From JAHBNG01 sp039028975 (lineage in GTDB: Bacteria; Chloroflexota; Anaerolineae; Caldilineales; Caldilineaceae), in assembly GCA_039028975.1 (NCBI GenBank), contig JBCCHB010000047.1, positions 1 to 64,000 of the forward strand: a DNA stretch of 64,000 bases. Reading direction: 5' to 3'. This document shows positions 8,552-19,300 of the stretch, one piece after another. Under the pieces are notes generated by a model. It had not been told where the DNA came from. It saw only the letters and a program-made list of their open reading frames with translations, and did no database searches. The position numbers and the translations under genes are program-made. Positions within the stretch are counted from its first letter, which is position 1. Each line of letters opens with the position of its first letter.

Positions 8552-11500
8552 CTACCCCTTTACAAACGGCAAAAAGAGCTTGGAATTGTGAGTTGGTACC
8601 GGTGTTGGCCCCACAGGTAGTTGTGGATTTTGCGTTGGCCCTGGTGTTGGCGTTTGTGCTGGTTCAGGCGTTGCCGTTTGTGTGGGCGTTGGCTCCGGTG
8701 TAGACGTCGGCGTTGCTGTTGACTCTGGAACTGCCTGGGGTGCTAGTGGCTGTAGCTCGGGAGGCGGTAATAGCAAAGTACCTTCGTTGAGACCGGGTGG
8801 CAGAATGGTTGGATGAAGATCCAAGAAGAGTAGCCAGCCTGGACTATTCTGCGTGAAGCTAGGAAAGAGCTGGTGGCCGATGTACTTTTGGTAGGTCCGA
8901 GGCAGGCTGTGTCTGTCCACTGGCCTGTCAATCTTCGGGTAGTAGATCGACAGGCCGTTGGCCCTTTCGAGCAGGGTCGCGCCTTCGTTTGCAGACGTCA
9001 GTATTCCATTGCCACGGTGGCTATCGATGACCAGACTATGCCCTGGGGCTAGCTGTTCAGCTAACTCGGTGGCCAGTTCCATGAGCCGTTGGTTGTCAAT
9101 GGTCTTCGCCAGTTGAGTGGCCCAATCTCGCAGATCAATGTAGACATCCTTATGGCTAATTTTCAGATCGCCGTCGCTCTCAAATTTCTGGCTCTGTTCC
9201 CGAATGGCATACAGCTCAATCAGCCCCAACCTGCCGCTGCTTTTCTCGTCTACCAGCCCAGTCGCTAACTCATCTAGCGTTTTCATGGCCGGCTGCAGCG
9301 CCTTTAGATCGATGGCCGAAATGGTAAAAGGCACTCCATCACTCTCGGCCCAGCTCCCATATAGGTTGACGATAGAGCGGGCGATATGTTGAGGCGAAGC
9401 AACAGGGTCGATGGCGTCTTCGTACAGATCGTAGTGGAAATAGTCCCACCCCAGATATTGGGAGGCGATCAGAATGTTCGCCTCTTCTTGCAATTCGTAC
9501 GCGGCCTCCAGCAGGTTCATGGAGCAGGCATCAAAGTGGAGAATCTCAACGCTGCCAACGTCAGACTCACCGATGGCCTGGGCAACCTCGACGGTACTCA
9601 AGAATGCGCTTCTGTTATTGGGCAGCGCGTCATCGGTCTTGTCGCTGGTGGCGTCCCAGGCAATACCGCGTGCTCCTTGTCCATGATTGGCAATCACCAA
9701 GTAGCTCTTCTGTTTGCCAAAGTGAATCTGGCTCCAGTTGAGGAATTCGGTGAGGGTGGCCGGATCATCCATGGCTTTTTCACCGATGGTGTTGTCCCGC
9801 TGAAAGTCTGGCGCTTCGCCATTGACCCCAGGCGTAATCGTAACTCGGTAGGTATCCCTATCTCCTGGCCCGTCCACCAGTGCCGCGATGCGAATGGATG
9901 TGGTGTCGACCTTCTCTTTGAGTTTGCCAATGGCCCGCTCAAACCGCCTAAGCAGACGACCTTCGTCAGGATAGTCGCCTGCTAGGTAGAGCAGCAATGT
10001 CCACTGGGCCTGCTTTGGTCCGTTCACAAAAATTGTGCTAACCGTCGGGCGGGACCAGGTTCCCTGCTCATCTTGAACCCGAAACGATAGCTGATGGTCG
10101 CCTGGCTCTAGCTCCGATGCCGGTTTGGACAGAGCATATGATGTCCCTAACAGCCCGCTCTTGTCCGAGTGCCATTCGTAGCGGAGATTGGTGTCGTTGC
10201 CTTTGGGATGATGTCCCAAACCCTCTGCGTCTAACGTGTCGCTCCGCTGCAACGAGGATATAGCAATCCGTTGGATGGTGGCAATGGGTCGCGTGTAGGT
10301 GGTGGAGCCAAATACCAAGTCCACCTGCTGGTGCCCTTCGTTGGCCCATCGCTGGATGACCACACTCTGGCCGTTGTATGTGGCTTTCACCGAATACGCT
10401 TCACCAGCCTGGATCGTTGGTGAGGATTCACTGAGCCGAATCTTGTAGTGGGGACGCGACTCTGATCCCGCATGGCGACGGGTGCTGACGGGGGCAATCG
10501 GCCTACCATTCTTGGTGATGACTACATCTGCATCAGCGACTGGCGCGCCATCCACATAGACCATGCCCACCAAACAGACGGTGGGGTTGTAGTCACCCTC
10601 GGGCGTTATGCCAGCACAGTCGGCATCTAGGGCAGGGATGGGGGTAAGCACTTCATTATATCGTACCAAGGCTATCGCATCGCTGGCTGGCATCACAAAG
10701 GCGTCTCCTATTGCCACACGCTCGCCATCGGCGGTAACTTCCCAGCCATCCACAAACCAACCCGCAGCCGGACTCGCCTGAAGGGTAATCGCTTCACCCG
10801 CTATGTAGTGGCTGGCTTCACAGATGGCTGAATGGGCAGGGCTGGCGACTGGCGCTGACCTCTGGACGCTCTGGCTCAGCGTCAATCGATAACAGTTCTG
10901 GCTGTATCGAACCGTCACCGTATGTTCCGCATCGGGCATGGTCAGCCTGGCTTCTGGGTTGACGGTGGCATCATCGTCGGTTCCTGTCCAGCCAGATAGC
11001 GACCAGCCCTCATCTGGACGAGCCGAAAGGGAGATGGATTCACCGGGTACGTACATGCCAGTCGTGCAGCCAGGTGAACCGGCAGGCTCTAGCTCTGGGA
11101 GCGCCCCGCCTTGGGAAGATTGAGGGGTTAGGGTGAGGCAGCCACTTTCAGTGAGAACGGCACGCGGTGTTTTCGTCACCAGTTGACGACCGCCGCCAAG
11201 CTGTCCGAAGAGATCCTCACCCCAACAGAAGGAATCTGTGTCCGTAATGGCGCAGGCGTGTTCACCGCCGCCATTGATATACGAGACGTTGCCCATGTCG
11301 GGAACCGCCACGGGACGCAACTTGTAGTCGGTTTGTGTACCGATGCCAAGCTGGCCCAGGTCATTCTGGCCCCAGCAGTAGAGTTGATTTTGGCCATCAA
11401 TGGCACAGGTGCTGCCCTCCATGAGCGCCACGTCTCGCACGTTGGCTAGCCCTTCTACCTGGTTGGGTTCAAGTAGCCAGCCAAAGCTGCCCGTCCCAAG

Positions 11501-14500
11501 CTGTCCTTGCCGATTGTTGCCCCAACAGTAGAGCTGACCAGCATTGTCAACGGCACAGGTGCTTGAATCAGAGGTAAAGATGGCCTGATTGCCGTTTCCC
11601 AATCTAGAGACAGGCGTAGGCGAGAGCCGGGTCTCTTGGCTGCCATCACCCAGTTGGCCGATGTAATTGCTGCCCCAGCAGAAGGCTTTGCCCTGGTTGT
11701 CTAACGCACAGGTGTGGCTATTCGATGCCACAATTGATGAGACGCCAGTGCCTAGACTTTGAACCTGGACGGGTGCCGTCTGGCGATCTGTTGTGCCAAT
11801 GCCCAACTGGCCAGTCTGACTGGCTCCCCAGCAGAAGAGCTCGCCCGCTATGGTGGTTGCGCACGTATGGTGGGTTCCCGCAGCCATATCGGTAACGCCT
11901 TCTGGCAGGCCGATTACCTGGGTCGGCACAGATTTGATGCCGCCTATTTCTGTCCCGGTTAGCCCGCTGTCCACTTGGCCGTTGTAGTTCCAGCCCCAGC
12001 AGACGGCTGTATCTGCTTGATTAATAGCACAGCTATGGTGTTTCCCGACGACGACCTTTTTGGCACCACTTTCCAGCCCTGTTACCAGCACCGGCGTGCT
12101 GCTATCGCGAGTACTCCCATTGCCGAGCTGTCCCTCGTTGTTATAGCCCCAGCAGTAAACACTGCCTGCATCGGTAAGGCCACAGGCATGGAATAGCCCC
12201 GTATCAATCTCTCTAAAGTGAAATGCTCCACTGGGCATAGCAAGCGGTCGGGGCGAGAGTTGATAGAGAGGGGTTCCCATACCTGACTGACCTTTTCGAT
12301 TTTGGCCCCAGCAGTAGACCTGACCACCTTGGGTTAAGGCACAGGTGTAATCGTAACCGGCCTCGACATCGACGACCTCTTTATCTGTCAATGCATCAAC
12401 CAGAACGGGAATCGTGCTGTCAAAGAATGTGCCGTTAAGCCCTGGTCCGTTCCCGTGCTGACTGTGATTGTTTGTTCCCCAACAGTAAACATCTTCGTCC
12501 TTGATGGCGCAGGTGTGGGAGTGGCCTCCTGTCACGTCTGTGGTGCCGCTGTCAAAAGAGTAGATCTGTTTCGGCGTTGGCCCTGTGACGTTTCCACCGT
12601 TACCAAGCTGGCCTGCGCTGTTGCTGCCCCAGCAGTAGAGCGCGCCCGCTTCGGTGATGGCACAAGTGTAAAAGTCCCCCAAGCTCATCTTCTGAATTGG
12701 AGCGTTTAACCCCTCGACTGGTCCTGGTTGAGGGGTGCTAGAATGGTTCGTGGTTGTTTCTGTATGTGGGCGTCCGAGTGCCCCATGAATCTCTCTTCCC
12801 CAACAGCGCAGGCTGTCATCTTGCAGCAGCGCGCAGGTGTGGTTATGGCTGGTTTCCATATCGACAACGCTCGTCAACCCCTCGACCAATTGAGGTGCAA
12901 GAACCTCATCTGCAATATCATTGCCAAGCTGGTTGTACTCGTTTCGGCCCCAGCAGTAGAGTGCGCCAGATTCTGTGGCCGCACAGGCATAGTTTTGACC
13001 AGCCGAGATCGCATTGACGTCGTCTGGCAGATCGACAACAGGCGTTGGCACAAAGCTATTTGCGTAGGATCCGTGGCCTATCGCCCCCTGATAGCCGTTG
13101 CCCCAGCACCAGACTTGGCGCTTGTTGTTCTCTTCAAGGGTAATGGCGCAGGAGTTGGCTACGCCAGCCACTACAGCCATCACGTTATCGAGATTCATAA
13201 CCTGAACGGGCAGGCTGCTGTGGATTTGGGTTCCATCCCCCAACTGGCCGACCTCGTTGTAGCCCCAGCAGTAGGCGTTGCCCATACCATCACCATCGGT
13301 ATCGACCACGGCACAGGCGTGATCTTCGCCCGTCGAGATCTGGATGACGTTGGTTAGGGGGACGAGGCTAGGAGATTGCTCGTCGGGCGGCTCCCCTGTT
13401 ACCTGGACGTTGGTCGGCGTGGTGCTAATGAGCGTTCGGCCATTGCCTAGCTGCCCAAACTCGTTATCGCCCCAGCAGTAGGTCTTGCCTTGGCTAACGG
13501 CACAGGCATGGCGGCTGCCACCATTCAGGGCTGTTATGTCCGTTAGGTTTAAATAGGTGCTAGGCCGTGTGGTAAACTCAGCTGCTGAACCGATACCAAG
13601 TTGACCTAGATGGTTGTACCCCCAACATGTAAGCTTGCTTTGACCTACGGCGCAGACGCTCCAATCCATCATGGCAAGATCCGTTACGTTATCCAATCTA
13701 CCGACAAGGCTTGGAAAGAATCTGTTTTCGGCTGTGCCATCGCCATTTTGTCCATATTGTCCTCCGCCCCAGCAATAAAGTTTATTATCGTGACTAATTA
13801 CACAGGTATTGGCCACAGACGCGGCTAGTGCTTGCACACCTGAGTCTAGTCGTTGAACCTTTTGGGGCGACCGCTGTGTGTCCCACTGAGTTCCTACTCC
13901 CAATTCGCCACCATTGTTGCCCCCCCAGCAGAGGACCTCACGCTGGGCATCCAGGACGCAGGTATGGTATTGGCCTGCGGCAATCGCTAAAACCCCCTCA
14001 CCCAATCCATCTATCCTGATTGGGGTCCGATATTGATCGTTCTCTGTGCCGTCCCCCATACCATGAAAGTTATAGCCCCAGCAAGAGACCTCACCATTAT
14101 CGGTTAAAACGCAGGTATGGCTCGCACCAGCTGCGATATCTTGAATGTTATTGTTCAAACCACTTACCGGAATGGGGACGGTACTGTTGATACCTGGTTC
14201 GGTCGAAGGTAGACCATCCCCAAGCTGCCAATCGTAGTTATATCCCCAGCATACAGCCGCTCGGCCTCTGTTGATGGCGCAACTGTGTAAATCTCCAGCA
14301 ACTACCTTGAGTGCGCCGGAGCTTAATCCTTCTACTTGCGTTGGCGTTGTACGATGTTCAAAGGTGCCATCGCCGATCTGTCCTGCATTGTTGCGCCCCC
14401 AACAGTAGACAGCTCCGCTGTCAGTGAGTCCGCACGTGTGAAAGTTACCACTGTCTAGCTGTACAAAGTTAAGGGATTCAAAATCAGATGGCACAACAAG

Positions 14501-15754
14501 GGAGGGGGTGGTTTCAAAGACAGACGTTCCATCGCCAAGCTGACCATTCACGTTCTCGCCCCAGCAGTAGACTGTTCCTACTTCGGCCAGCGCGCAGCCA
14601 AAGTGTCGACCTGAAGTGACATCTCGAATATCCAAGTCCAAGCCCTGTATAGGGACAGGAGCGGTGCTGATCGTGGTGGTGCCATCTCCATTCTGACCAT
14701 GTAAGTTCTGCCCCCAGCAATGGACCCGCTTATTGCGGACGGCACAGGTAAGCTGTCCTCCCAAAGTGACGTCGGTTACACCGCTGGAAAATCCATGAAC
14801 CAGTGTCGGTGTGAAGGTATTTGAACTTCCCCCATTCCCCAAACGTCCATAGCTGTTTTCTCCCCAGCAGTAGAGCGCTCCAACGCTATTGATGGCACAC
14901 GTGTGATCCTCGCCAAGAGCAATTTGTTGATTCTGGGTACCCATGCCAACCACTTCAACGGGTTCGTTGATGCTCGTATGGTTGATATCTTCTGCCGCTG
15001 GTGGATACCCAAGGATGCCATTCCGTTCGCGGCCCCAGCAGCGTAGGCCATCATCTCGCATCAACGCGCAGGTATGGTAGGCACTTGTATCGACGTCCGC
15101 GACACCAGCCTCCATATTCTTGACCAATATCGGCGTATAGCTATTATCGGTGTTGCCTGTTCCCAGCTTTCCATAGCCGTTCTCGCCCCAGCAGTAGAGT
15201 GCTCCGTCCCTGGTAATGGCACAGGTATACCCATGTCCAGCCGAGATTGTCTCAATATTGTCGGGGAGTTGCTCAAGCACCTTGGGCGACCGGCTTGCAT
15301 TTTGTGTGCCATCGCCCAACTGGCCCTGGGAGTTATTCCCCCAGCATAGAACCTGCCGCGTGCCGTTGTTATCTTCTCGTAATGCACATGTATGGCTGTG
15401 ACCAGCGGTTATGGCAATGGTATGCTCTAATCCATCCACCGCTACAGGGCGACTGCGAGGGGTGATGGTTCCATCTCCTAGCTGGCCCTTATCATTTCGG
15501 CCCCAGCAATGGACGGTTCCTTTTCCATCGCCATCTGGATCCACCAGCGCGCAGGCATGTTCCCAACGGGCATCGATCTGGATGACGTTGGAGAGGGGGA
15601 TCAGGTTGGCTGCTTGCTGAGTCTCTCTTGGGGTGGTGGATTCTGAAGAAGTGGACAAAGAACCTGCGTAGCTCACTTCCGAAGAGTGCGTGGGCAACCA
15701 GGATAAACTCAGCGCAAAGATAAGAAGAAGTGAAAGTCTTTGTAAAGAATGCAT
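8552..15754 (-). CDS. Exported RCC1-repeat clostripain-like (C11) peptidase, 2400 aa
   Basis: The protein begins with a signal peptide (LLLIFALSLSWLPTHSS). Residues about 50-1535 hold 28 RCC1 repeats, each ending in xCWGxNxxGQLG. They fall in two 14-repeat blocks (about 52-795 and 796-1535) that start alike (LIPLSNVIQ and LVPLTNVIQ), which fits four seven-bladed propellers made by internal duplication. Nearly every repeat also has a CA(L/I/V) Cys, suggesting one disulfide per blade. Two InlB-B-like repeats (about 1537-1700) and a carboxypeptidase-regulatory-like domain (VCLVGMVYVDGAP) follow. A clostripain domain then has His2024 (NHGQG) and Cys2077 (DACSMN), the expected catalytic pair of clan CD family C11. 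A PTPTPTPEP linker and the tail LFLPFVKG end it. AAAGGAG lies eight bases before the ATG. The substrate is unknown; the propellers probably bind the target. Confidence 0.88.
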   Translation of the reverse strand: MHSLQRLSLLLIFALSLSWLPTHSSEVSYAGSLSTSSESTTPRETQQAANLIPLSNVIQIDARWEHACALVDPDGDGKGTVHCWGRNDKGQLGDGTITPRSRPVAVDGLEHTIAITAGHSHTCALREDNNGTRQVLCWGNNSQGQLGDGTQNASRSPKVLEQLPDNIETISAGHGYTCAITRDGALYCWGENGYGKLGTGNTDNSYTPILVKNMEAGVADVDTSAYHTCALMRDDGLRCWGRERNGILGYPPAAEDINHTSINEPVEVVGMGTQNQQIALGEDHTCAINSVGALYCWGENSYGRLGNGGSSNTFTPTLVHGFSSGVTDVTLGGQLTCAVRNKRVHCWGQNLHGQNGDGTTTISTAPVPIQGLDLDIRDVTSGRHFGCALAEVGTVYCWGENVNGQLGDGTSVFETTPSLVVPSDFESLNFVQLDSGNFHTCGLTDSGAVYCWGRNNAGQIGDGTFEHRTTPTQVEGLSSGALKVVAGDLHSCAINRGRAAVCWGYNYDWQLGDGLPSTEPGINSTVPIPVSGLNNNIQDIAAGASHTCVLTDNGEVSCWGYNFHGMGDGTENDQYRTPIRIDGLGEGVLAIAAGQYHTCVLDAQREVLCWGGNNGGELGVGTQWDTQRSPQKVQRLDSGVQALAASVANTCVISHDNKLYCWGGGQYGQNGDGTAENRFFPSLVGRLDNVTDLAMMDWSVCAVGQSKLTCWGYNHLGQLGIGSAAEFTTRPSTYLNLTDITALNGGSRHACAVSQGKTYCWGDNEFGQLGNGRTLISTTPTNVQVTGEPPDEQSPSLVPLTNVIQISTGEDHACAVVDTDGDGMGNAYCWGYNEVGQLGDGTQIHSSLPVQVMNLDNVMAVVAGVANSCAITLEENNKRQVWCWGNGYQGAIGHGSYANSFVPTPVVDLPDDVNAISAGQNYACAATESGALYCWGRNEYNQLGNDIADEVLAPQLVEGLTSVVDMETSHNHTCALLQDDSLRCWGREIHGALGRPHTETTTNHSSTPQPGPVEGLNAPIQKMSLGDFYTCAITEAGALYCWGSNSAGQLGNGGNVTGPTPKQIYSFDSGTTDVTGGHSHTCAIKDEDVYCWGTNNHSQHGNGPGLNGTFFDSTIPVLVDALTDKEVVDVEAGYDYTCALTQGGQVYCWGQNRKGQSGMGTPLYQLSPRPLAMPSGAFHFREIDTGLFHACGLTDAGSVYCWGYNNEGQLGNGSTRDSSTPVLVTGLESGAKKVVVGKHHSCAINQADTAVCWGWNYNGQVDSGLTGTEIGGIKSVPTQVIGLPEGVTDMAAGTHHTCATTIAGELFCWGASQTGQLGIGTTDRQTAPVQVQSLGTGVSSIVASNSHTCALDNQGKAFCWGSNYIGQLGDGSQETRLSPTPVSRLGNGNQAIFTSDSSTCAVDNAGQLYCWGNNRQGQLGTGSFGWLLEPNQVEGLANVRDVALMEGSTCAIDGQNQLYCWGQNDLGQLGIGTQTDYKLRPVAVPDMGNVSYINGGGEHACAITDTDSFCWGEDLFGQLGGGRQLVTKTPRAVLTESGCLTLTPQSSQGGALPELEPAGSPGCTTGMYVPGESISLSARPDEGWSLSGWTGTDDDATVNPEARLTMPDAEHTVTVRYSQNCYRLTLSQSVQRSAPVASPAHSAICEASHYIAGEAITLQASPAAGWFVDGWEVTADGERVAIGDAFVMPASDAIALVRYNEVLTPIPALDADCAGITPEGDYNPTVCLVGMVYVDGAPVADADVVITKNGRPIAPVSTRRHAGSESRPHYKIRLSESSPTIQAGEAYSVKATYNGQSVVIQRWANEGHQQVDLVFGSTTYTRPIATIQRIAISSLQRSDTLDAEGLGHHPKGNDTNLRYEWHSDKSGLLGTSYALSKPASELEPGDHQLSFRVQDEQGTWSRPTVSTIFVNGPKQAQWTLLLYLAGDYPDEGRLLRRFERAIGKLKEKVDTTSIRIAALVDGPGDRDTYRVTITPGVNGEAPDFQRDNTIGEKAMDDPATLTEFLNWSQIHFGKQKSYLVIANHGQGARGIAWDATSDKTDDALPNNRSAFLSTVEVAQAIGESDVGSVEILHFDACSMNLLEAAYELQEEANILIASQYLGWDYFHYDLYEDAIDPVASPQHIARSIVNLYGSWAESDGVPFTISAIDLKALQPAMKTLDELATGLVDEKSSGRLGLIELYAIREQSQKFESDGDLKISHKDVYIDLRDWATQLAKTIDNQRLMELATELAEQLAPGHSLVIDSHRGNGILTSANEGATLLERANGLSIYYPKIDRPVDRHSLPRTYQKYIGHQLFPSFTQNSPGWLLFLDLHPTILPPGLNEGTLLLPPPELQPLAPQAVPESTATPTSTPEPTPTQTATPEPAQTPTPGPTQNPQLPVGPTPVPTHNSKLFLPFVKG

Positions 15755-16301
15755 GGGGGTAACTCCTTTAAGAAAGTTGGTTGATCGGTTGGTCGGCTTG
15801 TCCCCATGTAGAGGGGGGCTCGGTTGGTCGGCTTGTCCCCATGTAGAGGGGGGCTCGGTTGGTGGTCGGTAAGCCAGTAGATACTACATTATCGATAGAA
15901 AAGAATTACGGCGCTGGTCTTATGATTTCTCAGGTCGAGACATGTCAGGTTGGATTGTCGATCAGAGAAGGTTAAAGGATGAATGTCAATTGTAGGGTTC
16001 TTGCCCAACCTGACATGTCGATCAGTAGAGTTTGGTGGTTCTTGGAACTCTACACGCTCCGAACTCGACCTGACAGGTGCGGCGCACACCACGAAAGCAC
16101 CTGTTATTGAACGATTTTATCGATCCCTAAACCCGTTCCTGTCAGGTCTGCGCGTCCCGTCAGTCGAAATGAAGGGCATTTCCCTCATAGATCTTTCTTG
16201 ACCATGTGTACTTGATTTGACATAACTGCCGCTTTATTGCTAGGTCGGTAGATCGTTTTTTTTGATGCCGACCTACCGCTGAGTGGCATGATTAGATAGC
16301 T
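15755..16301. repeat. Intergenic spacer with tandem and inverted repeats
   Basis: No gene is seen. A 35-base unit is repeated head to tail at 15786-15820 and 15821-15855, with a partial third copy. An inverted pair, ACATGTCAGGTTGG (15940-15953) and CCAACCTGACATGT (16005-16018), encloses about 50 bases. Related CTGACAGGT/CTGTCAGGT elements follow at 16066-16080 and 16138-16154. The first bases carry the RBS and presumably the promoter of the RCC1 gene. The other end lies just after the stop of the NHL-clostripain gene, so a terminator function for the inverted copies is possible. Confidence 0.65.
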
Positions 16302-19300
16302 TTACCTATTGGTGAGAAGCGGTAAAAATAGCTTATTCTCACTAGCCGGTTTTTCCGTGGATTCTGGTGGAATAGGCGACGTCCCTGACGAAGTTGCTGT
16401 TGGCGTGGTCGTTGCTGTTGGTGTTGGTTCCGTCGCGACTGCTGTCGGTGTCTCTGCCGTTGCAGGCGCTTCGGTCTGGATAGATGTTGGTGTTGGAGTC
16501 GTTGTGGCCTCTGGTGAAGCGGTTGGACCCACAGTTGCGGTTGATGTGGATGTTGCTGTCGAGGTTGCACTGGGTTCGGCTGTGGGTTGGGCCGTTGGCG
16601 TCTCTTCTGGTGTTTCATCTTGTTCAGCTTCTAGGTGAGCCAGGGGCTTGGTTCTATCTTCTGGGTTACCAGATAACTGAATGGCTTCTTTGAGGAACGC
16701 GCCCCAGATAGACGAACGAGATGCCGCAAAAATTCCATGTTCCCCATACTGATTAAAGGCTGGATCGGCCTGGGTGGCTGGGTAGAAGATTGAAATGCCG
16801 TTGGCCTCTTCCAGATCGATATAGGCTCCGTTTCCATAGGCATCTGGCAAGTTGGCGCTATAGGCGCGGTTGGCTACGATCAGACGAGCTAATTCACTTA
16901 GGAGGGTCTCAGCCCGGGTCGCCACCGCGCCGTCAGCCAACTCGGGTGAATCCTGGATACGCTGGACCCAGTCAACGAGATCGATGTAGGCATCCAACTC
17001 ACTGATGAGGTAGTCCCCGTCGCTTTCAAATTTTTGGGTGGCTGACCAAATCGTTTGGAGTGCGCTCACGCTCTCTGGCTCATCCAATATTCGAGCGTGT
17101 AGCTCCTTTGTCAGATCGTCAATGCCCACCAAGGTTGTCGAAGCCCGCTGGATGTCCAGGGCAGAGATGGTGTGGGGATGATTGTCCGCTTTTGCCAAAT
17201 TCCCGTAGATATCAACAATCTGTTTAACAATCGGGCCCAGGTCACTTTGATTATTCAAAAGGGGCGCGTACTGCTCATAGGCAAAGTAATCCCAGCCCAA
17301 GTATTGGGAGGAGATCAGGTAGCGGACCTGTCCCTGAATCTCATAGACGGTCTCTACCAGGTTCATGGAACAAGCGTCCAGATGCAAGATAGAAATGTCT
17401 TCAATTTCGGGGGAGTTGAGCGCTTGGCCCAACTCCTGCACTGACAAATTCGAATCCAGATGGGCGCGTTGGTGGGTTACGTCCGACGAGTTGTCCCAGG
17501 CAATGCCGTGAATGGCCTGGCCGTGGTTAGCAATCGATAGATAGTAGTTCTTAGCAGGGTAGGTCTGTTGCCCCCACTTGATAAAGTCGATAAGGGTTTG
17601 GGGATCGTCCATTTCGGCTTCGGGGCGATCTTCTTTTTCCCAGGATGTTGTCTGAGTCGCCGGATCAAATGTGAGTGTAAACCGATCAGTGTCATTATTG
17701 GAGGGACCATCGAAGAGAATGGCGATTGTGGCGTGGGGATTCTGGTGGGTCTGTTTCAGTCGCTCGATGGCATCGCTAAACTTATCAAACAGGTTGCCAT
17801 AGTCGTGGTAGTCCCCAGCAAAGTAGAGTAGCATGGTCCAAGAGTGGTCGGGCTGGGGCGCAACGTGGATGTGCTTGGTTGCCGGTGCGGACCAGTTGCC
17901 CTCATCATCTTGCACTTGCAAAGAAATGATGTGTGTCCCAGACGTGAGATCTTTCGCCAGACGCACAAGGATCCGGGCTGTACTCAGTTCTCCATCCCTA
18001 TCGGAGAACCATCGGTATGCAACAATTCCCTGAGTGGCGTCGCTATCTTGCCCTAAGCCGTACATCTCTAGCTCATCATCTGGATTTAGGCTACGGCTTG
18101 GTAAAACGGATGTGATGGTTGCAATGGGTTGGCCGTCTCTCTCGGCCTTAAAGATTTGAATGCGATTGGTATCAGTATCTGAGACATAGATTCGCTCATC
18201 AGGGCCGACAGTAACCCGCAGATTTCGCCCGAACTGACCAGCCTGCACGCCATTTGTTCCCCACGTTGCCAGCCACTGACCTGTGGCGCTGAACTTCTGC
18301 ACCTGGTGGCTGCGGTCTACCGCAAAAAGATTGTCAAAAGCGTCGATGGCGATGCTGGTCACTTTGGCAAACTGGCCATTCCCGCCCCCTGGCCCACCAA
18401 TGGTCCCCAAATAACCGCCTTGGCTATCAAAGATCTGGATGCGGTCATTGAAGGTATCCGCCACATAGACCTGACCTTGGCTGCTGATAGCTAAATCTTC
18501 TGGCCCATTAAACTGGGTGTTCTGTAGCCCCTGGCTGCCCCAACTGCGCAGCCAATTGCCACTTAGGTCAAAAACTTGAATCCGATGATTAAATTTATCT
18601 ACCACAAATAGCTCCTGTGCTGGGCTGACGGCTAATGCGTAGGGAAGGTTGAACTGTCCGTTGCCGCTCCCCTCACCGCCCCAGAACGTTACGAACGTGC
18701 CTAGAGCATCAAATTTTACGACCCGATGTTGCTCCTGATCGACGACATAGAGATTGCCGCTGGCGTCAAACGTCACGTCTGAAGGCTTGGTGGTGTCGAT
18801 GTTTCTAAGCCAGTTGCCGTCTCGATCAAAGATCTGAATTCGGTTGGCCTCTGAATCGGCCACATACAAATTGCCAGATCGGTCGAAGACGCTTCCCATG
18901 GGGCTTACAAGCTGCTGAGCATTGTCCGCGGTGTTGCCCCAATCCCGCTGCCAGGTTAGATTTGAATCGAATTGCTGGACGCGGCTGTTGCCTTCATCGA
19001 CTACATAGAGGTTGTTGCCGCCATCAACAGCCAATCCTTTGGGAAAATCAAACTGGGCCTGTCCGATTCCGCGGGTACCCACTGCATCCAGCCACGTGCC
19101 GTCGCTGGTAAACTTCTGCATCCGATGGTTGGTGTCGGAGACAAAGACATTATCATCGTTGTCAATCGCTATCCCATCAGGACGCCGAAAGTCGCCATTG
19201 CTGCAACCGTTGGGCGCGTTGCAGTCGCCCAACTGCCCCCAACCAGGGAGGTGGTTTCCGTTGCGGTCAAACTTCTGGATGCGATGATTGAGGTAGTCCA

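Noticed and set aside
9386..9985. 199-codon open frame antisense to the RCC1-clostripain gene
   Set aside because: It lies wholly inside a strongly supported gene, has no RBS and no family motif. The same holds for 12728-13357 and other antisense frames across the repeat genes.
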